Source: Reclinomonas americana ATCC 50394
Taxonomy: Eukaryota > Jakobida > Jakobea > Jakobida
Direction: 5' to 3'
Assembly: GCA_048213135.1 (NCBI GenBank)
Contig: AFZH01020279.1
Span: 1 to 23,453, forward strand
Length of the DNA: 23,453 nt
Below the pieces are notes generated by a model. The model did no database searches. It saw nothing but the letters and a program-made list of their open reading frames with translations, and was not told the origin of the DNA. The number at the start of each line of letters is the position of its first letter. Position 1 is the first letter of the stretch. Position numbers and translations under genes: made by a program. Positions 7,514-18,500 of the stretch are shown piece by piece.

Positions 7514-9526
7514 TCAGTGGCCGTCGGGTTCGTCCAGTGTGGAGAGCGGTGTGGCAAGGGAGCGGTTCGGTGTGGGGAGCGCATGTGCACTCGTCGACGG
7601 CATCGGCAGGCCGCTGCTGCTGCTGGCCTGCTCGTACCACGACGACCGTTCCTGATCCGTGCGCTGACTCCTCTTCATTCGCACCTTGCGCATCCAACGA
7701 CGCTGCAGAGCCGAGAAACACATCAGCCGATCACCACATCGCAGCACAAGAAAAGAGCAACTCACCATCTTGCGGTACGTCTCGATCGTCACTCGGACCG
7801 CCATCACCAACACGATCAGAGAAATGCCGATGAGGAAGATAATGACTCCTGTGCGTGCGAGGCCACGAGTTAATTGCAACGCATACACACATGAAAAAGA
7901 CAAGCCAATGAACGCAACTGGCGAGCAGCAAAGCTTGTTGCCACGAGGTGCTCGATGTCGGCTCGGCAATGAGGGTGGTCAGCAACACCAGGAACAGCAA
8001 CGACATCAACTCCAGCACATTATCACGCCGCCGACTGTACGGCCGCACCATGACCGACAGTGTTAGGAATCCCAGCGACTGCAACCGTGGTGGCGTGAGT
8101 CCAACAGAACATGCGACATGCGATCACGGACAATGACGACTCGTACCAACAGCCAAATGACCAGATGCAACGAGCTGAGATCGTCACCGCGCGCGAGAAC
8201 GACGAATACGGCCACCAGAACCACTCGGCGGAAGAGCTGAATCGGCTCGTAGAACCACAGAGTGCTGGACCAATAATCAACACGTATCAGCATTCCCCTC
8301 TCTACAGAACAGCACATAGGCGGCGGAGTGGTACTCACGGTCGATAAATGGCCACGACACCGCCAAAGCGCTTCCAGTTGCGCGACTGTGCGCGAGCCAG
8401 AGGGCTCGTGGTGACATCGGAATCCACTTGCGTCGACAGCGGTGGCTCGGGCGAGTGGAACAGGAGGAGCTCACGCAAGCCATCGGCCTGTTGCACCTGG
8501 TCCTCCGGGTGCAAATTCTTCTTCACCACCGCCAGTGCGTCACCGACAAACAGCTCGCCACGCCGGTGTTGCAGCCAGAGAAGAATGAAGAGACCAAAGG
8601 GTAGGATGGACAGGAACACGGCGAATGGGATGAAGAATATCTTCAGCCACGAGTGGTAGAAGCAGGTGTTGAGACCGGATGGTGAGCCTGCAAAGGGCAG
8701 AGCACAGCAGTCAGCAACAGCAGCAGTGCGAACGCGGAGGGGCGCAACGACTGACCGTCACAGCCGGTGCACTGAAGACTTGGGATGAGCACGTTGAAGG
8801 TGCCGAGGTTGCCGACGGGCTTGCAGTCGAAGAACACAAACGTGGAAAACAGCTGTAGCGCGCGCGCGCGTGAGACACGCATGGCGCTACCACGACAGTG
8901 CTCGCTGAATGGGCACGCAACAAGAGTCCAGTAGATGCCAATCATGATCAGCACAGTGCTGCGCACGTAGTATCGTCGCAGTGCCCATCGCTTGAAAGAG
9001 TGATAGAAGAACGGGTATCTCTGCACCGTTGCCGTGAGTGAAGGACTGCGCCAACCATGACGATCACAGCAAACACGACGAGAGGGCACACCTCCCGAAT
9101 GCCGGTGCACTTGAACAGCTCCACCAGCAACTTGTGCGCAAAGTACATGATCCACAGTGTCGCCACATACAACGCCGGCTTGATGATGTTGCCGACAATC
9201 TGGCCGGCGCCCGACACCGGGAACGGACACTCGTTGTCGATGGCGAACAGCGTGAAATCGAAGAAGCGCAGCAGTGAACCGAGTTCGGTGGACGGGTAAA
9301 ACGTCAGCGACGCCGTTTGCACAAAGAAGAGCAAGATACTGTGCGTCCACAGCAGCGAGTGAGTGGGGGGGAGGCAGGAGCACCTCGGCCTCCGCTGATG
9401 TACGCACCGCACTTCCGTGTTGACTGAACCCTGCGACAAAATGTGCAACAGCAGTGTGTACAAGAAGATCTCCATGGCAAGTCCAAAGACAATGAGCGGC
9501 CGAACGCGTCCGTCACATTGGAGGCA
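7514..9526 (-). other. C-terminal multi-pass membrane domain of the giant protein (exons 49-56)
   Basis: Exons: 9526-9408, 9338-9056, 9020-8756, 8687-8339, 8297-8147, 8078-7919, 7848-7766, 7702-7514. Hydrophobic segments include LIVFGLAMEIFLYTLLLHIL, IIKPALYVATLWIMYFAHKL, VLIMIGIYWTLVACPF, FFIPFAVFLSILPFGLFILL, VVLVAVFVVL, LHLVIWLLSLGFLTLSVMV, VLELMSLLFLVLLTTLIA and VIIFLIGISLIVLVMAV. A loop VRPYSRRRDNVLELMSLL resembles the conserved RPY...N.LE loop of fungal and protist TRP-like membrane proteins, so a channel or receptor is possible but not shown. The last exon encodes a basic, Ser-rich cytosolic tail ending TLDEPDGH. The donor at 7918 is GTTGCGT, and the acceptor of exon 53 (after 8298) is weak. 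Confidence 0.75.
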
Positions 9527-12500
9527 CTGGAGCAAGGTGTGAGCGACAAAAACAAGAACCCCACCCGAACAAAAACGAACAAACCTGGTGGTTCCACTCG
9601 TTGTAGCCCTCGTTGCAGACACCGCACAGTACCGAAGAGGAGTTGCGATTGAGACCGGGCGCACACAGATTGCCTGTCGGCATGAACTGCACTGAGGCGG
9701 CCGCGGTGGAGACGTCGCGCACCGTCACTTGCGTGGAGAGCACTGGTTGTGCCACAAACGTGCGGTTGTCGCCGCCGGAGGTGTCGGAGCAAAAGTTGTA
9801 CGGGCACAACGATGCTTGCATGGAGCCGTCGGGCATAATCACTGGCCAGTACTGGCTGTCGACGCGGACTTGCGAGCCGCCGAGGCACACGAAATGGTCG
9901 GGACACACAGAACACCGGTCCAGCGCCTGCACTACGTCATATGTGTCCACTGAGCAGCTCGTACACCGCTGCGTAAGAGGGTTGTAGCCCGTCCCGACAC
10001 CACACTCTCCCATCGTGGCAAAGTAGGTGAAAGAATCCGTGTCCAGCAACGGCGACGAGACCTCCACCGTAAAATTACCTGGCACACCAGCTGTAACCAG
10101 TGTGCCATTGGCAATACCGCGCACAGTGGTCAACAGTTGTGTGGAGTCCGTGCAGTTGGAGCAACTGAGCTCAATGGGGAAATCCCACTGTGTGCGAATC
10201 AAGTTGTCCATGGCATCCAACAGGCCGACGCTGAACTGAAGCGTGGAGCCTGGTGTAACGGTGATCCCTACACGGGCGAGCAAAACAACAACGATGAACA
10301 ACAAAACATGGATGGGTGCACTCTAGTGAGGAAACGACGCAACCTTGCGCAGGTGTGATAAGCTGGAGCGATAGCGGAGCCGTGGCCATGTTGGATCCGT
10401 AGGTGGCGGTGTTGTTGCGGAACTGAATAGACCACGAGCTCTCGTCTCCACCACCACTGATGACACGATCATTGCCGGCGTCGTTGACGCTCATCAATCC
10501 ACATGTTTCCTGCAAAATCGCCAATTCATCGGGCGTGCCCTGCCAATAGACTGCGCCACCACCGCCATACTGAGGCGGCGCACCCTGATTGTTTACATGA
10601 GTTGAGCACAACTGACGAGACGTACGAAGAGAGAGATGTTCGCGGGAAAAAAACGCACCATGCTGAATGCCCAGCTGTCGGCAATCTCCATCACGCATCC
10701 TTGACTCCAGTACACACCACACCCCGAGTTGACGGCAGACATCCAGATGCCTCCACCCAGCGCAGCCGCACACGAGCTCAGCGTAACTCGGCCACTCATG
10801 GAGACGAGCCCCGTAGATGTCGTATACAGCGCACCGCCACTCTGCGCAGCTGTCGCATTGTAGATGCTGACATCGATCAAGTCGAGAGTGACGGCATCTT
10901 GCATGTAGATGCACCCTACTCACACAAAAATGTACATTGCGAGTGAGCAAGGCAACGTGCTAGCACCACGGAGGAGAAAAGCCACAAGTACCTGCGTCGA
11001 CGCCGGCAGTGGCACCAGAGAACGCCGTGCGGGTCACCGTTGCTTGCGCAGAGATGCTCATATCGATGCAGCCGCCGTGCTGTCCCGCTTGCACATCTGC
11101 GCACCACGACGTCAGAGAGTGCACATCGAAACAGAGGGCCGATGCAGCGATTGCGCACTTGAGATGGTACTGTCCGACACAGTCGCCACACCAGCGCCAG
11201 TGAGGCTCGCCAGTCCGCCACCACTAGCCGCCTCAGCACTCTGCACCACCATATGGCGCATGACGCCCGTGGCCAGGTCCATCACTCGCAGCACGCCACC
11301 CGAGTCGCTGGCAACGCTGCTGTAGACGGTACTATACTCCATCACCATGGTGCCGAGAAGCTCCGAACTCGCCGCTGCAGCAGCACATGGACGTCGGCAA
11401 CCATGAAGCGGAAGTGCTCACAAACAGCTGTGCACCACGCAACTGCCACCCCACGCTGCCTGATTGCCGAGGAATTCGCTGTGCGACAAGGTGCACACAG
11501 CGAGATCCTCCACGGCGACGGCGCCACCAGACCACAGGCACTGATTGTACCAGAAGTTGCACTTGCTGAATGTCACAGCGGCCGATCTGCAGAACGAGAA
11601 AAGAGTCAACGGTGAGAAAACACAGCCAGGAATCTTACCGTGGATGCACACACGCAGACAGACCCGGAGACGAATGCAGCACCGCCGCTCGAGCCGTGAG
11701 CTGTGTGCGATGCAACGGTGAGTCGTTACAGCGGGAAAAAGTACGCGGACAACAACACTTGCCGTCATTTGAGGTGAAAAAGCTGGAAAGGATGGTGCCG
11801 CCGCCGGCATGAATCAGCGATAGAGCGCCACCGAAATCGGCATGATTGCTGGTGAATGAGCAGCCGTCAATATACGTGTCGTATACCAACAGGTCGACCG
11901 CGCCTCCCGAAACCACCGCCCAGTTCTGCGTGAATGTGCTTCCCTGCATCGAGAGAGGAGACAGAAGAAACTAACTTTGAGCACAGTCGACATGCACAGG
12001 AGACTGCGTGTGCAACAGAGGAGCACAGCGCGCACCGTAATCGACAACGTATTGCCAGTAGCACTCTGCATGTACGATGAAATACAAGGTCAGCCATGCG
12101 GCAGCAAAATAAAGAGATAGATAAGTGGCAACGCACCACAGCGCCGCCCTGCTGCAATACCCTGTTGCCGGAGAACTGCGAGTCGCTGATGGTGCAATCA
12201 ACCAGCGAGTACAAACAGCCGCCGCGTGACACCGACGTATTGTTGTAGCATTGGCTGTCGGAGAAGACGAGATTCCTGCGGCAGAAAGTGTCAATCGGGG
12301 CAATGATACCACTGTGCGACTGCGCAACAGCAACAAACCCCTCAGCAACCACAGCACCACCACTGGTGGCCGAGATGTTGTTGATGAATTCCGTGTCGGT
12401 GATGTGAGTATCAGTCGATACCGAAGCAAACACACCGCCACCGTACTGCCCAACATTCAACTGGAACACGCTTCCACGGATGAAGAGACGCATGAGCTTT

Positions 12501-15500
12501 GCCAGCACTCCTCCGCCCAATGCTACATTTCCAAGAGTCAGTTGTGCACCTTTCACTGATGTGGAAGGACGAGAGAAACTATGGACGCAACTGGCGGCAA
12601 ATGTCGGCGGCGAGGTGTTGTACACGTAGTTGCTGAAGAAAGAGCAACCCTCGATAATCGCTGTCGAGGCGTTTGTCGCAGTGTACGAGGTTGCGGTCTG
12701 CCGACAAAGTGTGTCAGGTGCAGAAACATACAGACACTTTTACCGCAGCTGATGGGAAAAACTTACCGCGGTGAGTGCCAGTGCTCCACCTCCAAACGCA
12801 ATGTCTTCGACACCTTCGGGGACGACAGGTACCGCGGGAGTACTCAGCGAATTGCGACTGAATAGACACGTGTCGATGGTGATTGAGGCGATGGGGAGGT
12901 CGGCTGTCGGCAACACGCCAACAATTGCGCCGCCACCAGCGACACTGACACCAAGCGGAAGGTAGCCACTGCCAATGGTGACAAAGTTGGTCACGAAGAG
13001 AGAGAGTCGCACATCGAGCTCCAACGCAGCGTCCGTAAGCGACCGCGATACCACTGTGCGGCACGGCATCGAGTTAGCGCCATAAAAACACACAGCCGCA
13101 ACCCAGCGCACACCAACCGTACAAGGCACCACCACCGGCCACCGAGTTCGGAGTGCTCTCCGTCATGTTGCCGCTGACACCGTTGGCACGAAGCACAGAG
13201 TCCGACATGGTAAGCGAGTTGGAGACGGCACCCGACTGGACGTCTTCGGTGAGTGCAAACTGCACCGTGTGTGTTAGGCAATCAATCAATCATACGAGGC
13301 AACAATCGACAGCAGCGAGGGATGCGCACCAATCCACCACCACCGAAAAATGCAGTGAGCGGGCAGCTCAGCGGCCCGTTGACCACATTGCTGATGAAAT
13401 CGGTGCTGCGTACATCCTGCACACACACACACACGAAAGCATCACTCGCGGTCATCAATCAGCCACACAAGCAAGCATCATCATCAATGGCACGCACAGT
13501 GGAAAGCGAGCCAGTCGAGTCGCCGCCAACCTTGGTGGGCGGCAGCGTGCCGTGCGAGTGTGAGTTGAGAAAGAACGCTGTCACGAATGACAAGCAGTGA
13601 GAGGACGGAGAAGTGAGTGCGCTTCTGTCACAATGCGAACACACCGCCACCACCACCGTAGCACGCTGAAGTTGCAAGCGTCGACGACGCACGCAGTAGA
13701 ATGCTGTTGTACATGACCCCGGAGTCGAGCAACGAGAGCGCCACTTGCGACGACTTGGAGGCAGACCATCTGATGCAAGAAAAGATATTGGTCACTCTGG
13801 TCCGTCACCAGTGTCTTCTTGTGACAAGAGGGCGACAACAACAACAACAACAACGCACCCACTCATGTAGAATGAGCCGCCACCAGACACGTTGGTGTCA
13901 GTGGCAAACGCATTTGTTGTGTCGGCGCTGTTGTACTTGACTTGGACCAGAATCAGTTGTGCGTTCACCGAGACCTGCAGTCCGTTGCGGGCAGTGATGT
14001 AGACGGCGCCACCGCCGATTTCGTTGCGCGAAACCGGTCCAGTGGCCACATTGTTGACGACCGACAGGGTGTTGTTCAGCAGTTGCACGTCGGTCATGCG
14101 GATGCGCGCCGCGCTCGATCCCGAGACAGTGCTCTGCGAATAGGCCAGCACGTACAAACCGGCGCCTGCATGCAACAATGTCAGCTAGGGAGAGAGCAGG
14201 GTGCGGAAGCACAGCGCGAACTCTCACCTCCGTTCTGGTTGCGCGACCCCGCTCCACTGACGACGTTGTCGTCGAAGTTGCCGCGATTCAGCGAGAAAAT
14301 GCCTCCAATGACGGTGACATTGAGTGCCGCCAAGTTGTTGCTACTGAGCGACACCAGCATGACGCTCCCTACGCGTGTGTGCATGAGGCTCTTGGTACGT
14401 TTGTGTAATTTAAAAGACAGAAAACGCACGCACCACCGCAATTATTCACGCCCGCCGAGCCGAGCACAATGGCAGAACGGCCGTCCACCACGTTGCCGTT
14501 GAATTGTGAGTATCGCGACACCAGAGACACCTGCGTGGGATTCGAACTGATGGCATGTGCGTACATGGCAGCACCTGGAAGACAACAACAAAGGAAAGTG
14601 ATTAGCTGTCAACATCGAAATGCCACACCACATGAGACGGAGAGAGCGTACCGCCGTTTGCGTTGGCTGCAGGGGGGGAAGCGATAAGTGATGCAGTCGA
14701 TGAAGAGTACACGTAAAGGAAGAGCCAACGCAACATTCGACAGCAGTGACACCCGCGACGTGGGCCGTGTTGTTGAAGAACAGCGCGTTCTTATCCTGCA
14801 GCTCCACCGAGGCAGACCCAGTACCGTAGCTGCGCAGTCATGCACGTGTGTCAGTCATCCAACACAATAGCGTGAAGAGAAGCAAGAGTAATCTCGCCTG
14901 ATCGACAAGGCATAGACAGCGCCACCGCCACAATAGTTACCCGACTGTGCCACACTGGACGAGGCCTCGACAGAGTTGGTGAGCATATTCGAGCCGGTCA
15001 TAGTGATGGCATTGCTGGTCTGAATCGCCAGGGCCACGGCCAGGATACCACCGCCTGCCACAGATGGCTCAGGATGAAGACACGGAGGGGAAGAACAAGG
15101 GCAGGAGTAGCACACCTCCATTCAGATTGTTGCCCAGGGACACGTTGGAGCTGGCGTCCACTGCGTTTTGTTGCAGTATGCCTGCCGCCAGGGTCGTTTG
15201 CAGCGTCGCGCTACCGGTTACTGAGACGGCGACCAGCAGGATGGCCCCTCCTCCTGCTCAAGGCGATGAGGATATATATTCTCAGCGGCAGCCCAGCCCT
15301 GCACTGCATCGCCTCTCACCGTTGAGATTGCCACTGGCCTGTGCGTTATTGTGTCGCACGTCTGCTCGATTCGAGTGCATCTCCACCGTCTGCAACGTCG
15401 CATTGACGATGGCCAGTGAGCTCGCCGAGAGTGCCAGCATGTACACGGCACCTGCGCCCAACAAATCAGTCAGCCACCACAGAGAGAGGGAGAGAGAGCG

Positions 15501-18500
15501 CGAGAGCGAGGAATGAGAATGCATACCGCCTACGTGATGCACGAGTGTGCAATAGACAGCAAGCAACATGTGGTCAGTCGCGGGACAGCAAAACAAAAGG
15601 AAATTCGATCATCGCTCAACGCACCGCCTGCAATCGCAAAACACACGTGAGACAAAGGAGTGTGACGACGGAACACCAACTGATCGTACCATTCACGTTC
15701 GACAGCGCAGCATCAGAGAAATCGGCAACCACTGTGTTGTTGGCGAATGTGGTGTTGACCATTATGAGCACAATTGACCCCGTGGATGAATGACTGTAGC
15801 TGGTGATCGATCTGGCTCGAGGTGCACAACGTGTGTGAGTTCGAGACTCTCACATCCAAGCACACAGCGGCACATCGAGACGCAACAGGGCACCACCTGT
15901 CGCGAGTGCCGGATACACACAGTCAGCAGCAAACAAGCAAGTAAGTACATATAGACTCTATAGATCATCAGTCGTCATCGGCGAGCACGCTTACCGCCTG
16001 CACCAAAAAGGGGAAGCAAATCAGTCACACTACACATGCAAAAGCGATACAATGCGCATGCACACTGACCGTTGTAGTTGCTAGCATCCGAAGCAGTAGC
16101 ATTGGAGTGCCGACTGGTGAACCGATTGTTGTCAAAAATGCACTGTGTAACGTTACTCTCCACCATAGCCGCCTGTGCGACATTGTCGACAAGCATGAGA
16201 ATCGCACCGCCGCTTGAGTTGTCCACGTCACCGCCACTCTGCGGACAGCGTGTGAGAAGGTAGGTGGCAATCAAAAGAGCTCAGGCGCACAAGCTGCGCT
16301 GCACCTGTGTCACACTATAATCCGCGTTCACCTACAAGCAGAACATTATAAACACACGCGCATTTGATACATGAATACGAGGGGACAGCAACGAACCACG
16401 CCAGAACTGAAGGTTGAGTTGGTGGCCGTCACGACGAGGCTCACCTGCGGAGGCACAGCGGTCGCACTCTGCGACTTGGAGTTCACGTACACGTGCGCAC
16501 CACCTGATACGAGGAATCGACAGAGACAAGTCAACAAGGACGAACAGCAGTTGGAACACGAGAACAGGTCGAACCATTGACGTTGCCGAGACCTCCTGTG
16601 GAATTGGTGACGTCGACGTGCCCGTTGATCATTGTCGTGTTGAAAATGCCGACCGTGGCCTTGGCGCACGCTAGTCAGAAGAGACACGCGTGCCAACAAG
16701 TACGCAAACGATGTTCAGGCCAGGAAACACACACCGTGGCAGGACTTGTGCTGATGGCGAGAATGTAGAGGCCAGCGCCGCCGTTCACATTGACGCCATT
16801 GATTGCCACAGCCGACGGCACATGCACATCGTGGTCCACAAACGTACAGTTGGAGACAGCAAAGCCGCCAACAGCTGGACCCACAGCAAACGACTGCGGA
16901 TCGACCGACACATACTGGTAGACACCGGCACCTGAGCGTAGAGAGAGAGTCAGTCAGTGAGTGGGTGAGTTAAAGGCAGGAGTGAGTGACATGTAAAAGG
17001 CACCTCCAATAGCGTTGACAGCCAGCGGCCCACCAGTGGCCACGCAACCGAGCGCCTCGATTCGATTTCGCGCAAACAACGATTGCGCCACCTCCACCAG
17101 CATGGAGGAGCCGCCAACGTTGGAGCCACGGACCACGGAGCCGAAAATGACCACGGCGCCTGCAAAAAAATAAAAAAAGTGAGCCTCTGTGCGCTGTGGC
17201 TACGACCAGCAAACTTGCTCTGCCTATATCTATAGTTGTCACCTCCGCCAAACACACTCGATGCCACAATATCCGACAGCTCCACAGAGTTGTCGGTGAC
17301 AATGTTGTACCGGAAATCAGCTTGCGTCTCCTGCAGACCAATGGCCGACGACTCAAAGTACACGGCGCTGCCACCGAACAACGCGATTCCGGTGCCAGTG
17401 TTCACTGCACCGGCACGGAGCCGATTGCGGAGGAACTGGCAGCCGGCTACCACCACCGAGGTGACGGATGGCGCCGATTCGGCGTGGGCCTGTATAGACT
17501 ATCAGCAGGTGCACTCAGCGCAACGGTCACTGTCTCTCCCCCGCTCCGTACCTGGTTGGTGGACGAAAACACTCGAAGGCCACCGCTGAGGCCACCATAC
17601 TGCGTCGATGTCTGTCGGTAACCGGTGACCAGCGTGTCGGTGAGGGTCAGCTGGCCCACCAAGATGGTGTTCTCCACCGCACTTGCATTGTACATGCCAT
17701 TTGAAAAGAGCGCGACAATGCCACCTGGCCACGCACACACTCGTCAGTCAGTCATCGCAGAGTGTGACAAAGATAAATGCACGGCATACGCACCATTGAC
17801 ATTGTACTGGGCGGTGGAGTCGCTGACATCCAGTGTAATGTTGCTACATTGCACGTTGGTGATGAGACTTGTCAGCTGCCGCAACGATCCGCACAGAACT
17901 GAGTGAGGTAGCGTCAATTGTACCACCACAAAACAATGCCCACTGCACCTGACTTGGGCCGAGAGCGGCATCGGCGGCAATGGCCAGTGCACCACCACTG
18001 TTCACGTTGGTGCCATTAACACACATGGCGCCTGCCGCGGCCACTGTTGCATTAAAGAACGACGAGTCGGTCACATCGCTGACCAGATTGACAGCGTAGG
18101 CGCTGGTGCCGTGATGCAAGACGGGTTGGGCGGCCAGCACGTACACAAATCCACCACTGCGGTAGGAGGTCGTGAGCCATGAACGGGAAACAAGCGCGGT
18201 CACGTCCGTCTGTGTGTCCGTACCCATTAAAGTTGATAAAGCTGGCTGTCATGTTTTGCGCCGAGAGCAGTGCATTGGAGAACGAGCACTGTTTTATCGC
18301 CAGCTCCACATTGTCGTTCGATGCGCTGCGACAAAAACGAGAACGCGTAAGCCACATCCACGCACACATAACAATCAGAAATGTGTGGAATACTACGAAA
18401 CATAAACACCGACCCGCCACCAGCAAAGTTAGTCTCCGCATTGGCAAAGTCCAAGAGGGTAGTGGATCCCTCAAATGTGCTGTTCCCGAGACCAGCAATT

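Larger units (their letters stand above)
13859..17159 (-). other. Giant gene exons 16-31 (middle of the beta-helix, very small exons)
   Basis: Exons: 17159-17004, 16931-16735, 16659-16593, 16503-16397, 16331-16305, 16238-16070, 15896-15887, 15811-15690, 15451-15320, 15253-15116, 15054-14898, 14829-14735, 14665-14651, 14574-14434, 14368-14228, 14165-13859. Exons of 27, 10 and 15 nt are needed to keep frame between clear coding blocks. Most exons carry one coil and end Asn-Gly or Gly-Gly, so the next begins with G|GT GCN (Gly-Ala). Donors at 15886 and 14734 are GTTGCGT. The intron at 14897-14830 begins GC. The exon at 16659 uses a weak CAAG acceptor and is the least certain. Confidence 0.72.

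Noticed and set aside
12000-16500. CRISPR-like or other spaced repeat array
   Set aside because: The regular spacing comes from exons coding for similar protein coils; the DNA repeats are degenerate and the spacers are introns.
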